From NCBI GenBank assembly GCA_903822545.1, contig CAIJPN010000213.1:1-64000 (forward strand): DNA of 64,000 bases. Reading direction: 5' to 3'. Shown in pieces: positions 29,001 to 37,456 of this stretch (position 1 is the first letter of the stretch; every line of letters begins with the position of its first letter). Under the pieces are notes generated by a model. The model worked only from the letters and a program-made list of their open reading frames with translations, searched no databases and was not told the DNA's origin. This DNA is from an uncultured Anaerolineae bacterium. Lineage in GTDB: Bacteria; Chloroflexota; Anaerolineae; Anaerolineales; Villigracilaceae. The translations under genes and the position numbers were made by a program.

Positions 29001-29210
29001 CCAGAAATCCCGCTGATGGCGCGTATTTTCTCCATCGTCGATAATTTTGACGCCCTCACCAGCATTCGCCCCTACCGCAAACGAATTACAAACGAAGAAG
29101 CCATCGAATACCTGAAAGAAAAGGTGAATGAACATTTCGATGCAGATATTGTGCACCTGTTCGAAAAAATGTATTTTGAAGGTGCTTTTAACGATGTTTT
29201 ACAGCCCTGA
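26061..29210 (+). CDS. Membrane GAF/HD-GYP cyclic-di-GMP phosphodiesterase
   Basis: 1049 aa. Residues 1-315 contain about nine membrane helices. Three GAF-like domains follow (around 380-530, 535-690 and 700-840). The C-terminal HD-GYP domain starts at RDRETEGHSRRV, has the catalytic pair H912-D913 in LLHDIGKIGISD and the GYP triad at 973-975 in HHEKWDGTGYPLGLKG, and ends in NEHFDADIVHLF. All metal ligands are present, so it should linearise cyclic di-GMP. The GAF array suggests control by small ligands. Three bases separate it from a diguanylate cyclase gene, so opposing enzymes are made together. Confidence 0.93.
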   Translation: MNRTPTYFLAFIASYILIFTSQSILLAPHTQTYLLINIPSWMASILAILFYLAGILATTAVLLAYEEKAFWIVQNIVGLMLGTLSVMYLYDHLHAESILLGSLTISFILSSRVNMRDRDWLFVTLTVVNTIIGSLLLASPELLNPPFEISQNEKITSIAVGVAFLLSALIGLLALVRPELINKARLLAIPWLVWGAFYIIPPSITTLTISTGVCITLLLFGFLPWERLVLHDGKQIGRRFIHLILTSQTVSFGLVIWLLYILETNTSILPEQVHIFREVVLVSFNITAMLAILVIASVNLSINGMFLGLTGEGLPQENHPPSRNPFRRLLENMMQPFHSSYELLAPQIQRKHEIERLLQEKLVTEKHRSAQLSLLRQLNHQLEVNYDVPVSAQLTCNAIYEKLGGDVVAVFQYESESSELVLAGVSGPGAWTVPAGYRQNISKGVLGRALRTQETQLISDTRNDPDHLQLREQDYLSEIAVPLLYQNQARGVIIVANSVLNAFDDSDVRTLETVALRLVTSWHRNAHDQHLTGLIEAGADLISRLDVQSAIETVAGIAAKTLDARFTVVALVNRGGGAYDRIVSHGQAPRLLADLKNSFSPDSLVQVASNGDLTLRLNDVRKQFPDLTLDNLDLRSLLAVPIHLRHSRVGCILAFGKKKNTVFDEDDEALAALLTIQAGTAIETARLVQEVRLMLDRAVQLYDLSTRVIQSAKLSEAAAAIAEIIFKKGTTDSAGIILLSSDGKNIDVKVSIDENGIQAGAQHPLALVWQSLDTGQMLAMADESDKTHVCVPIQTPRRQYGALWIVLDTMQWENPGYSNNVQTIANTSAIALERAILLAETRAQADALEVANRQLEISYDQTLRALSSALDARDRETEGHSRRVTVISTRIGIAMGMNEKESQIFERGALLHDIGKIGISDLILLKPGKLTDDEWKIMRQHPDIGAHIVDGIPFLKDSLPVIRCHHEKWDGTGYPLGLKGPEIPLMARIFSIVDNFDALTSIRPYRKRITNEEAIEYLKEKVNEHFDADIVHLFEKMYFEGAFNDVLQP

Positions 29211-29213
29211 CCC

Positions 29214-30761
29214 ATGAACCGCACGCTACAGTATTTCACCGTCCAGGAATCTCAACGATTACTGAAGCCAATCATCATCTCAGTGCAGGCTTTCTCAGTG
29301 GTAATCGTGATTTTTGGTATTGGAGATTACAGCGTTGACAATAATTTTGGGTTGCTGCTTTTTGGGCTGCTTTTTGCTTTATACGGGGGACTTTTCCAGG
29401 TTGGGCAGGGTTGGTTGAACCAGAATGTCTGGATTAAATGGGTGGCGATGCTCATCGCCATTGGCATCACGTGGGTTGGCCTGGTCATCATCCCTGAAAA
29501 TTGGCTGGCCATCTTACACATCAGCACTGCCTTCGTTGCCATGATACTGGTGATTGCCTTTGGACGGAGCATCGCCTGGAGTTTTATCGGCATTGTGTTC
29601 CTTGCAGATTTTTTGTATCACCTATCCTTCCAGCATTTGGATGAAGTCTATTTTGCCGAACACCTGAGCATGATCATTTTCAGCGCAGCGATGACCGAAA
29701 CCCTGTATCGCCTGACCACGTCATCCGCAGAACGTGTCCACCGGCTGACCGCCCTGAACGAGTTTTCCCGCAAAATTACACTATCTTTGGAAGTAGAACA
29801 GGTGATGAGCCTGCTCAATGCCGCCATCCAGAGTGCGCTCGATGCCGATACCTACTTTGTGGGCGTGCTCAACGGTGAAACCTTGCACCTGGATCTGCTC
29901 TATGACGATGGCGAATATTTTGCGCCCGTGGATGTACCCATCGAAGGTTCACTATCCGGCTGGATCTTACGCCACCGCCGCTCACTCTTCATCCCCGACC
30001 TGCGCAAACAAATCGACCTGGAAGGTGTCAAAGTCGTCGTAACCGGCAACAACAAAGACAACATCAGCTGGATGGGCGTCCCAATGATTGCCCCGCACAT
30101 CATCGGCGTGATTGGGATCGGGTCATACAAACCCGATGCTTTTAACCGCGCCGATTTTGAACTGCTCGAACACCTTGGGCAACAGGCCGCCCTGTCACTG
30201 GATAGCGCCCACCACCACACCGAAGTCGAACGCCAATCCAAACTGGATAGCCTGACCGGAACATACAACCACGGCAATTTTATTCGCATGATGGAAGAAG
30301 AAGCACAAGAAGCGCGCATGATGAACGAGACGATGAGCCTGATCATGCTCGACATCGACTACTTTAAACAATATAACGACACTTACGGCCACCTGACCGG
30401 TGACCTGGTGCTGATCCAACTGGTGGAAACCATCCGCAAATACATCCACACCACCGATATCGTCGGGCGCTGGGGCGGCGAGGAATTTGTCATTTGCCTG
30501 CCCAACACCAACGGCGAACAGGCCACCCTGGTATCCCGCCGCATCCAGCAAACGATGATGGAACTGCGCATGACCCACCCAACAAAAGGCGACATCCCGG
30601 CCCCCACCGTCAGCCAGGGTGTAGCTGTATTCCCGATGGAAGCCGAGGATGTCTATAAACTGGTAGACGTGGCCGATCAGCGCCTGTATATTGCCAAAGA
30701 ACGCGGGCGCAACCAGATCGAACCCAACGAAAATCACTGGAAGAAGATCATCAACCCATAA
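29214..30761 (+). CDS. Membrane GAF/GGDEF diguanylate cyclase
   Basis: 515 aa. Six or seven membrane helices (about 20-165), a GAF domain (about 180-335) and a GGDEF domain from DSLTGTYNHGNF to the C-terminus. The active-site motif is GGEEF at 421-425, with the metal Asp in MLDIDYFKQYND. The inhibitory I-site, normally RxxD five residues before the motif, reads HTTD, so product inhibition at that site is probably lost. It should make cyclic di-GMP at the membrane. It is cotranscribed with the HD-GYP gene just upstream. Confidence 0.93.
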   Translation: MNRTLQYFTVQESQRLLKPIIISVQAFSVVIVIFGIGDYSVDNNFGLLLFGLLFALYGGLFQVGQGWLNQNVWIKWVAMLIAIGITWVGLVIIPENWLAILHISTAFVAMILVIAFGRSIAWSFIGIVFLADFLYHLSFQHLDEVYFAEHLSMIIFSAAMTETLYRLTTSSAERVHRLTALNEFSRKITLSLEVEQVMSLLNAAIQSALDADTYFVGVLNGETLHLDLLYDDGEYFAPVDVPIEGSLSGWILRHRRSLFIPDLRKQIDLEGVKVVVTGNNKDNISWMGVPMIAPHIIGVIGIGSYKPDAFNRADFELLEHLGQQAALSLDSAHHHTEVERQSKLDSLTGTYNHGNFIRMMEEEAQEARMMNETMSLIMLDIDYFKQYNDTYGHLTGDLVLIQLVETIRKYIHTTDIVGRWGGEEFVICLPNTNGEQATLVSRRIQQTMMELRMTHPTKGDIPAPTVSQGVAVFPMEAEDVYKLVDVADQRLYIAKERGRNQIEPNENHWKKIINP

Positions 30762-30780
30762 GAAACCGTGAAGGGAAGCT

Positions 30781-31818
30781 CTAGCCCCGCAGCACTTCCT
30801 TAAAAGCGGATATCGTCTTTTCCAGCGCTGCGTCATCGATCCAATAATGCGTCACCAGCCGGAAGCGTCGCGCACCGGTGGCGTGAACCAAAACCCCATG
30901 TGCTTTCATTTTTTCTTCAATCTGCTCCACCGTCAAGGTGATGGATTCCGACAGGTTGAAGAAAACCATATTGGTTGGGGGCATTCCATCCAGCGCCAGG
31001 CCAGAGATTTCGCTCAGACCTTCGGCCAGGGTGCGCGCCCGGGCATGATCTTCCACCAGGCGCTTAGTCATCGTCTCCAGCGCCACAATCCCCGCCGCGG
31101 CGATGATGCCCGCCTGGCGCATCCCACCGCCCAGGTGCTTGCGGATATGCCGCGCCCGGTTGATAAAAACCTGCGATCCGCACAGCACCGAGCCAACCGG
31201 CGCGCACAGCCCTTTGGAAAGGCAAAACGTGACCGAATCGACCGGCCCGGTCAACTGATTAACATCCACCTTTTGGGCAGCTGCCGCATTGAAAACGCGC
31301 GCCCCATCCATATGAACGACCAGGCCGCGCTCGTGGGCAAAATCAGCCAAAGAACGGATATATTCCGGCGTCTGGAAGGTGCCGCCGCAGCGATTGTGAG
31401 TGTTTTCGATGGAAACCAGCTTTGTCGGCGGCTGGTGAATATCATCAGGACGGAGAATGGCGGCAATATCATCCAGCTTGAGTGAACCATCGGGCTGCTC
31501 CATCACCTGCCGCGAGTGGACTCCACCCAAATATGAAATCCCGCCGCCTTCATAAAGCACCGTATGCGCCCGCGCGCCCAAAACGGCCTCATCGCCGCGC
31601 CCGCAGTGCGCCAGGATGCCAACCAGGTTGCCCATCGTGCCCGATGGAACGTACAACCCGGCTTCTTTGCCAGTCATACTGGCGGCCAGTTCTTGCAATT
31701 GGTTAATGGTTGGGTCATCGCCAAAAACATCGTCGCCCACTTCGGCCTTCGCCATCGCTTCGCGCATGGCCGGGGTGGGTTTGGTGACGGTGTCTGAACG
31801 CAAGTCAATATATTCCAT
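30781..31818 (-). CDS. ltaE: Low-specificity L-threonine aldolase
   Basis: 345 aa, full length. The start IDLRSDTVTKPTPAMREAMAKA is diagnostic. The PLP lysine lies in FCLSKGLCAPVGSVLCG, and HMDGARVFNAAAA holds the Asp that contacts the pyridine nitrogen. It is a fold-type I PLP enzyme that cleaves threonine or allo-threonine to glycine and acetaldehyde. Single gene, divergent from gmk, with an 86-base shared promoter region; it ends 19 bases from the GGDEF gene in convergent orientation without an obvious terminator. Confidence 0.94.
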   Translation of the reverse strand: MEYIDLRSDTVTKPTPAMREAMAKAEVGDDVFGDDPTINQLQELAASMTGKEAGLYVPSGTMGNLVGILAHCGRGDEAVLGARAHTVLYEGGGISYLGGVHSRQVMEQPDGSLKLDDIAAILRPDDIHQPPTKLVSIENTHNRCGGTFQTPEYIRSLADFAHERGLVVHMDGARVFNAAAAQKVDVNQLTGPVDSVTFCLSKGLCAPVGSVLCGSQVFINRARHIRKHLGGGMRQAGIIAAAGIVALETMTKRLVEDHARARTLAEGLSEISGLALDGMPPTNMVFFNLSESITLTVEQIEEKMKAHGVLVHATGARRFRLVTHYWIDDAALEKTISAFKEVLRG

Positions 31819-31904
31819 AAGATTCTCCTCGTTGTGCGAAAGTTAGCCTGTTTATAACGCAAATATGGCGCTTTGGTAACGGTTTCTGGCGGTAAAATAG
31901 ACCT

Positions 31905-32525
31905 ATGAGCGAACACGAATTCAATGTTATCCATCCCAAACCGATGTTAATCGTCATCTCCGGGCCATCTGGCGCGGGGAAAGACACCGTCATCCAGCGC
32001 ATGAAAGAGCGCGAACTGCCGTTCCACTTTGTGGTGACGGCCACCACCCGCCCGCGCCGTATCAGCGAGGTGCACGGCAAGGATTATTTCTTCGTCAGGA
32101 AGGAAGAATTCGCCCGCATGATCGAAGAAGATGAACTGATCGAATACGCCATCGTCTATGGCGATTACAAAGGCATCCCCAAACAACAGGTGCGCGAGGC
32201 CATGTCCAGTGGCAAAGATGTCATCATGCGCATCGATGTGCAAGGCGCAGAAACCGTGCGCAAACTCGTCCCCGAGGCGCTGCTGATTTTCATCACCGTA
32301 GGCAGCGAAACCGAGCTGGTCAACCGCCTGCGCGAGCGCAAAACCGAAACCGCCGACGAACTCGCCATCCGCATTGCCACCGCCCGCAAAGAACTCCAGC
32401 GCATCTCACAATTCGATTATGTAGTGGTCAACCCCGATTTCCACCTCGATGAAACAGTGGATACAATCCGCGCCATTATCACGGCGGAACATCATAAAGT
32501 GAAAGCGCGACAGGTGAAGCTGTGA
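31905..32525 (+). CDS. gmk: Guanylate kinase
   Basis: 206 aa. P-loop VISGPSGAGKDTVIQRM, the GMP-binding segment TTRPRRISEVHGKDYFFV, YGDYKGIPKQQV and the lid RKTETADELAIRIATAR. It converts GMP and ATP to GDP and ADP. The start used gives a 13-residue tail before the first strand; a second Met directly before the P-loop strand is possible but would be very short. The last codon overlaps the GTG of the rhomboid gene by four bases. Confidence 0.95.
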   Translation: MSEHEFNVIHPKPMLIVISGPSGAGKDTVIQRMKERELPFHFVVTATTRPRRISEVHGKDYFFVRKEEFARMIEEDELIEYAIVYGDYKGIPKQQVREAMSSGKDVIMRIDVQGAETVRKLVPEALLIFITVGSETELVNRLRERKTETADELAIRIATARKELQRISQFDYVVVNPDFHLDETVDTIRAIITAEHHKVKARQVKL

Positions 32526-33283
32526 GTGAAATCTACCAACCGGGGGAAACCCCACCCCCCGCCGCCCTGCCTGCGCCTACCATTATCGAACATTTATCCA
32601 CCCCGGTAGCAACCTACATCATCATGGTAGTGACGGGGATAATCTATATCCTGCAATTCCTTTCTGAAATCGTCTTTTCATCTGATATTCCAGCCTTGCT
32701 GGGGATGAAAGTAAACGAGTGGATCATTGACGGGCAGTTCTGGCGATTTTTTACGCCCATGCTGCTGCACGGTTCGATCCTGCACATCGGCTTCAACATG
32801 TACGCCCTGCTGCGCATCGGCCAGGGGTTGGAACGCCGCTTTGGCACGTTCACCTTCGTTACGCTATACATCGTCAGTGGCTTTTCGGGCAACGTGCTGT
32901 CGTTTTTATTCTCTCTCAACCCCTCGTTGGGAGCTTCCACCGCCATCTTTGGCCTGCTCGGCGCCGAGATGGTTTTCCTGTTCCAGAACCGCGAGCTTTT
33001 TGGCAAACAAGCCAGCGGTGCGTTACAAAATGTGCTCTCAGTGGCGGTAATCAATTTCATAATTGGAATGTCTCCGGGAATTGACAATTGGGGGCACCTG
33101 GGCGGGCTGCTGGGAGGTTTGCTTTTCACCTGGATTGCCGGGCCAAAGCTGACGATGGAGGGAGCTTATCCACGCTTTGAAATTGTCAATGAACGAGGCA
33201 GCGCTCAAACCCTGACAGCGGGAGTGCTGGTGCTGATCATTTTCAGCGCAGCTGCGGCAGGACGCATTTTCGGGACGTATTAA
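32522..33283 (+). CDS. Rhomboid-family intramembrane serine protease
   Basis: 253 aa, starting at GTG in the overlap GTGA with gmk. Six or seven membrane helices. The conserved pieces are LLHGSILHIGFNMYALLRIG (loop 1 with the N of the oxyanion hole), GASTAIFGLLGAE with the catalytic Ser, and NWGHLGGLLGG with the catalytic His. The residue after the catalytic Ser is Thr instead of the usual Gly (GASG). It should cut membrane helices of unknown clients. Translational coupling to gmk is probably incidental. Confidence 0.9.
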   Translation: MSEIYQPGETPPPAALPAPTIIEHLSTPVATYIIMVVTGIIYILQFLSEIVFSSDIPALLGMKVNEWIIDGQFWRFFTPMLLHGSILHIGFNMYALLRIGQGLERRFGTFTFVTLYIVSGFSGNVLSFLFSLNPSLGASTAIFGLLGAEMVFLFQNRELFGKQASGALQNVLSVAVINFIIGMSPGIDNWGHLGGLLGGLLFTWIAGPKLTMEGAYPRFEIVNERGSAQTLTAGVLVLIIFSAAAAGRIFGTY

Positions 33284-33343
33284 CTCCCCGGCGCAGTGGC
33301 AGGCGGCAGGGCGCGTTTAAGAACCTTCCAGGCTGGTAAAAGA

Positions 33344-33382
33344 TTGTGATTTTTGTCACAATACAGGGTGACGAATCACCCT
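33344..33382 (+). promoter_or_regulatory. CRP/FNR-like palindrome and second palindrome before ugd
   Basis: TTGTGA-N6-TCACAA (33344-33361) contains TGTGA-N6-TCACA, the form bound by CRP-family regulators. Directly next to it is AGGGTGA-CGAA-TCACCCT (33365-33382). A likely -10 hexamer TATATT lies at 33394-33399 and the ugd start at 33444. The sites overlap where the -35 and upstream region should be. Regulator identity is inferred. Confidence 0.5.
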
Positions 33383-33443
33383 TCCTTTTCTGGTATATTA
33401 AGAAATATCCATTGTTGTAATTTTCTCAAGAGAGGATTTCCAT

Positions 33444-34739
33444 ATGAAACAAATTTGTGTCATTGGCGTTGGTTATGTCGGTATCGTAACCGGCGCGTGT
33501 TTTGCTGACCTGGGCAATAAAGTGGTTGCGCTGGATGTGAATGAAAAGCGCGTTGAAAACCTGAAGAAAGGCATTATGCCGATCTATGAGCCCGGGCTGG
33601 ATGAGTTGGTGAAGCGCAATGTGAAGGCTGGCCGCCTGAGCTTTACCACCGATTATGCCGAAGCGGTAAATGGCTCGGAATTTGCCTTTATCGCGGTGGG
33701 CACGCCATCAGGTGTGAAAGGTGAGGCCGATTTGCAGTACGTGGCCGCCGCGGCCAAGTCGATTGCTGAGAATATGACCGAGCCACTGATCATTATTAAC
33801 AAATCGACTGTACCGATTGGCACCGGCGACTGGGTGGCCGATATTGTGCGCCGCAGCCAGCCCAAGCCGATTGATTTCGCAGTGGTTTCGTGCCCTGAGT
33901 TCCTGCGCGAAGGCTCGGCCATTGGCGATTTTATGCAGCCGCACCGCACTGTGATCGGTTCGTTTGACCGCGATGCCGCCAGCAAAGTGGCACAGTTGCA
34001 CCTGCCGCTGCGCGCACCCATCGTCATCACTGACCTGCGCACGGCTGAAATGATCAAGTACGCCTCCAACGCTTTCCTGGCGACGAAAATCTCGTTCATC
34101 AACGAAATCGCCGATATCTGCGAAGCCCTGGGCGCAGATGTGAAAGAAGTGGCCGCCGGGATGGGCTACGATGCCCGCATCGGACGCCATTTCCTGGATG
34201 CCGGTCTGGGCTGGGGCGGCTCCTGCTTCCCCAAGGATGTGCTGGCGCTGGCCTACATGGCCGAGGAAGCCGGGCTGGAACCGCGCATCCTGAACACGGT
34301 TATGGATGTGAACTACGAGCGCCGCAAGACCGCTGTCAGCATCACTGCCGAGATGATCGGCGGCTCGCTCAGCGGCAAGACCATTGGCCTGCTGGGGCTG
34401 GCCTTCAAACCCAACACCGATGATATGCGCGACGCCCCCTCGATTGACATTGCCAACGAACTGAATGTGGCTGGCGCTTCAGTGCGCGGCTACGACCCGG
34501 TGGCGATGGAAGTGGCGCGCGGCATCCTGCCCGCCGTTCAGATGTACACCGATCCCTACGAAATGGCCCAGGGCTGCGATGCGCTCATGGTCGTGACCGA
34601 GTGGAACGAGTTCAAACAGCTCGACCTGGACAAAATCAAAGGCCTGCTCAACACCCCAGTCATTTACGATGGCCGCAACATCTACGACCCGGCGCGCATG
34701 AAAGATATGGGCTTCAAATATCGCGCCATTGGCCGGTAA
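33444..34739 (+). CDS. ugd: UDP-glucose 6-dehydrogenase
   Basis: 431 aa. N-terminal NAD-binding motif [20 protein letters not shown], central dimer helix, and catalytic C261 in [12 protein letters not shown]. The C-terminal UDP-binding domain has [17 protein letters not shown] and ends YDGRNIYDP. It oxidises UDP-glucose to UDP-glucuronate with two NAD+, supplying precursors for cell-surface polysaccharide. GAGAGGA precedes the start. A CRP-like palindrome lies upstream and a strong terminator follows. Confidence 0.95.
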   Translation: MKQICVIGVGYVGIVTGACFADLGNKVVALDVNEKRVENLKKGIMPIYEPGLDELVKRNVKAGRLSFTTDYAEAVNGSEFAFIAVGTPSGVKGEADLQYVAAAAKSIAENMTEPLIIINKSTVPIGTGDWVADIVRRSQPKPIDFAVVSCPEFLREGSAIGDFMQPHRTVIGSFDRDAASKVAQLHLPLRAPIVITDLRTAEMIKYASNAFLATKISFINEIADICEALGADVKEVAAGMGYDARIGRHFLDAGLGWGGSCFPKDVLALAYMAEEAGLEPRILNTVMDVNYERRKTAVSITAEMIGGSLSGKTIGLLGLAFKPNTDDMRDAPSIDIANELNVAGASVRGYDPVAMEVARGILPAVQMYTDPYEMAQGCDALMVVTEWNEFKQLDLDKIKGLLNTPVIYDGRNIYDPARMKDMGFKYRAIGR

Positions 34740-34740
34740 T

Positions 34741-34758
34741 TAGTTATCAGTAATCAGG
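34741..34758 (+). repeat. Short AGTTATCAGTAATCAGG repeat after ugd
   Basis: Starts right at the ugd stop codon and belongs by sequence to the TGATCAGT/CAGTTATCAG family seen at 9091, 50727, 51101 and 53835. Confidence 0.4.
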
Positions 34759-34759
34759 A

Positions 34760-34806
34760 AAACAGCCGTCAGCCAGCAGTTTTAGGCACTGACGGCTGTT
34801 TTTTGA
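34760..34806 (+). terminator. Rho-independent terminator of ugd
   Basis: Arms AACAGCCGTCAG (34761-34772) and CTGACGGCTGTT (34789-34800), 12 bp perfect, followed by TTTTTT. Confidence 0.9.
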
Positions 34807-34855
34807 TGTTAGAATGCAGCACCATTGCTCACTGATGACTGGAAACTCAAAAACA

Positions 34856-35764
34856 ATGACCACTCCCCCTGTATGTGACTACGAAGGCTCCGACTACCAG
34901 ACCTCCTTTTGGGAGCAAGGCGGGCGCGCCTACGAAGACCAGGCCGAAGAAATTGCCCTTAAACGGCTCCTGCCAAAATCCGGGCGGCTGCTGCTCGAGC
35001 TGGGAGCCGGGGCCGGGCGCAACAGCCCTCGCTACACCGGCTACGAGCGCATTATCCTGCTCGACTACTCACGCACCCAGCTCCAACAGGCCCGCCAGCG
35101 CCTGGGCAATTCACCGCGCTACACCTACGTGGCCGCCGACATTTACAAACTACCCTTCATCGACGGCCTGTTTGACGGCGCGACCATGATCCGCACCCTG
35201 CACCACATGGCCGACGCCCCCAAAGCCCTCGGGCAGGTACGCCGCGCCCTGGCTCCCGGCGCAACCTTCATCCTGGAGTTCGCCAACAAGCTCAATCTCA
35301 AAGCCATTTTGCGTTACTGGCTGAAAAAGCAGGATTGGGATCCCTTCTCGCTCGAACCGGTGGAATTTGCCGCCCTAAACTTTGACTTCCACCCCGAGTC
35401 GATCCGTCGCTGGCTCTCCGCCCTGGATTTTTCGATAGCAAAAACCCTGAGTGTTTCCCACTTCCGGGTGAGCCTCCTCAAGCGGAATCTCCCGCCCGGG
35501 CTGTTGGCAACACTGGATGGCTGGCTACAACCCACCGGGGCGTTTTTGCAGGTATCCCCCAGCATTTTTGTGAAATCATCAGTAAGGCGGGATGACATCC
35601 CACCCCACGACACACCGTCTAACCTGCGCGAATGGTTTCAATGCCCCGAGTGCGCTACCCACCCACTTCGGGATATGGATACCCACCTTGACTGCCCACA
35701 ATGCGGCAGGAAATGGGCCTTCCATGATGGCATCTACGACTTCCGCGAAGCAATGAAAGAATGA
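34856..35764 (+). CDS. SAM-dependent methyltransferase with C-terminal zinc-ribbon-like tail
   Basis: 302 aa from ATG 34856; an alternative ATG lies at 34814, and neither has a strong ribosome binding site. The class I fold shows LLLELGAGAGRNSPRY (SAM motif I), RIILLDYSRTQLQQA (motif II), AADIYKLPFIDGLFD and LAPGATFILEFANK. The last 45 residues hold CPEC and CPQCGRKW, two C-x2-C pairs 25 residues apart that look like a zinc ribbon and match the Trm112-like tails of some bacterial methyltransferases. Substrate unknown. It lies between two terminators, so it is a single gene. Confidence 0.85.
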   Translation: MTTPPVCDYEGSDYQTSFWEQGGRAYEDQAEEIALKRLLPKSGRLLLELGAGAGRNSPRYTGYERIILLDYSRTQLQQARQRLGNSPRYTYVAADIYKLPFIDGLFDGATMIRTLHHMADAPKALGQVRRALAPGATFILEFANKLNLKAILRYWLKKQDWDPFSLEPVEFAALNFDFHPESIRRWLSALDFSIAKTLSVSHFRVSLLKRNLPPGLLATLDGWLQPTGAFLQVSPSIFVKSSVRRDDIPPHDTPSNLREWFQCPECATHPLRDMDTHLDCPQCGRKWAFHDGIYDFREAMKE

Positions 35765-35767
35765 AAT

Positions 35768-35794
35768 AACCGCCCCGGCAAAACCGGGGCGGTT
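35768..35794. terminator. Bidirectional terminator between methyltransferase and pstB
   Basis: Arms AACCGCCCCGG and CCGGGGCGGTT with an AAAA loop region, between convergent genes. The T-tract is short, but the GC-rich stem is strong. Confidence 0.75.
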
Positions 35795-35800
35795 TGTCTC

Positions 35801-36556
35801 CTAAAACAATCCTTCCAAATATTGCCGTGTGCGCTCCTGCTGGGGATTGGTAAAAACATTCCTGGCCGGGCCAGCTTCCACCACCTCGCCCATATACATA
35901 AAAATAACATGGTCAGCCAGGCGTTTGGCCTGGCGCAGGGTGTGCGTCACGATCACAGTTGTGTACTGGCTTTTCAGCTCAAGCAATTTCTTCTCGATGT
36001 GCTGTGACGAAATCGGATCAAGCGCCGAGGTTGGCTCATCGCCCAGGATGACTTCTGGCTCAACAGCTAACCCGCGCGCCAGGCACAGACGCTGCTGCTG
36101 CCCGATGGAAAGCCCGGTGGCCGGTTCGTGCAGCCGTTTTTGAACTTCATCCCACAACCCGGCGAGTTCGAGATAATGCTTTACCGAGGCTTTATATCCC
36201 AGCCTGTCTTTCTTCATCCGATGGATGTTCATACCATAGGCGACGTTGTCGTAGATCGACATGGGCAATGGATATGGCCGCTGCGCCAACAACCCAATCC
36301 GTTTACGAACTTCGGTCACATCCACGTCGGGTTGGTAAATGTCCTGGCCATTCACCAGCACTTCTCCGGTGATTTTTGCGCCATCGTTAAGTTCAAGAAA
36401 GCGGTTGAACGTTTTTAGCAGGGTGGTTTTTCCACAGCCAGATGGGCCCATGATGACGGTGATCTGGTTTTTGGGGATTTCGATGTTGATTTCTTTCAAG
36501 GCAGGTTGTTTGCCATACCAGGCATTCAGGTTGTTGACTTGGATGTGAGTGTTCAT
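35801..36556 (-). CDS. pstB: Phosphate ABC transporter ATP-binding protein
   Basis: 251 aa from ATG 36556; an in-frame TTG lies 33 bases earlier. Walker A GPSGCGKTT followed by LLKTFNR, signature LSIGQQQRLCLARGLA, Walker B VILGDEPTSALDPISS and THTLRQA with the switch His. The FNR segment after Walker A is typical of PstB. It drives phosphate import with PstCA. It follows pstA after 36 bases. No phoU is found after it; the operon ends at the terminator at 35768. Confidence 0.93.
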   Translation of the reverse strand: MNTHIQVNNLNAWYGKQPALKEINIEIPKNQITVIMGPSGCGKTTLLKTFNRFLELNDGAKITGEVLVNGQDIYQPDVDVTEVRKRIGLLAQRPYPLPMSIYDNVAYGMNIHRMKKDRLGYKASVKHYLELAGLWDEVQKRLHEPATGLSIGQQQRLCLARGLAVEPEVILGDEPTSALDPISSQHIEKKLLELKSQYTTVIVTHTLRQAKRLADHVIFMYMGEVVEAGPARNVFTNPQQERTRQYLEGLF

Positions 36557-36592
36557 AAGAATGTTCTCTTTTGTGGTGTGCAGGCGCAAGGT

Positions 36593-37456
36593 TTATTTCA
36601 GGGTGAATTTCCCGGCTTTGGCCGCCAGCCAGCGTGAGCCCAGGCTGATGGCAAGCACGATGATGGTCAAGATCAGGGCGGATGCGTAGGCGCGAGCCTG
36701 CACTTCGGGGAAGGGCGTGCCCAATTGGAAGAAAACCGCCAGGGGGAGGCTGGCAGCGGGACGCAGCAACGAGCCAGGGATGTTGTCTGTGTATCCGGCG
36801 GTGAAAAGCACGGAGGCGGCATCCCCAATGCCCCGGCCAAAGGCCAGCAGAACGGCGGTGACAATTCCAGGCAGCATTTGACGGAGTACGATGCGGGTGG
36901 CAACTTCCAGTTTGGTGGAACCCAGCGCCAGGGCAGCGTGTTCCAGGTCCACTGGCATCCGGCGGATGACTTCATCCATCGCTCTCACCATGATGGGCAG
37001 TTCCAGCAGCGCCAGGACGATGATCCCGCCGAGCAGGGAGGCGCGCATACCCAGCGCCAGCATCAGGGTGAAGCCAAAGGCCCCGTAGACGATGGATGGT
37101 ATGCCCCACAGCACATCGAGCGAGAGTCGCACCCAGCGGCCCCAGGATGATTTCCCCAGGTAGGTTTCGAGGTAAAGTGCCATGGGCAAAGACAGGGCCA
37201 GGGCGATAAGTGTGCCGCCGCTGGCAAGGTAGAGTGAACCGATGATGGCGTTCAGGATGCCGCCTTCTTTGCCCAGGTAAAAGCCGCCTTTGGGGGTCTG
37301 GCTGATCATTTCCCAGGTGAGGGCGGGCAGGCCTTTGTAGAGTACGGTCCACAAGATTAGCCCGAGGCTGCCGGCCATGATCAGAAAGGAGAGCAGCATG
37401 GCACCTTTGGCAATGGATTCGGTGATGTGCCTGCGGTGAAAGCGATTCATTTTCAT
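36593..37456 (-). CDS. pstA: Phosphate ABC transporter permease PstA
   Basis: 287 aa, six membrane helices. The permease coupling loop appears as EHAALALGSTKLEVATRIVL after the region VRAMDEVIRRMPVDLE, which fits the EAA motif of binding-protein-dependent transporters. GWGxPSIVYGAFGF-like sequence (WGIPSIVYGAFG) is typical of PstA. Its ATG overlaps the pstC stop by four bases. Confidence 0.92.
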   Translation of the reverse strand: MKMNRFHRRHITESIAKGAMLLSFLIMAGSLGLILWTVLYKGLPALTWEMISQTPKGGFYLGKEGGILNAIIGSLYLASGGTLIALALSLPMALYLETYLGKSSWGRWVRLSLDVLWGIPSIVYGAFGFTLMLALGMRASLLGGIIVLALLELPIMVRAMDEVIRRMPVDLEHAALALGSTKLEVATRIVLRQMLPGIVTAVLLAFGRGIGDAASVLFTAGYTDNIPGSLLRPAASLPLAVFFQLGTPFPEVQARAYASALILTIIVLAISLGSRWLAAKAGKFTLK

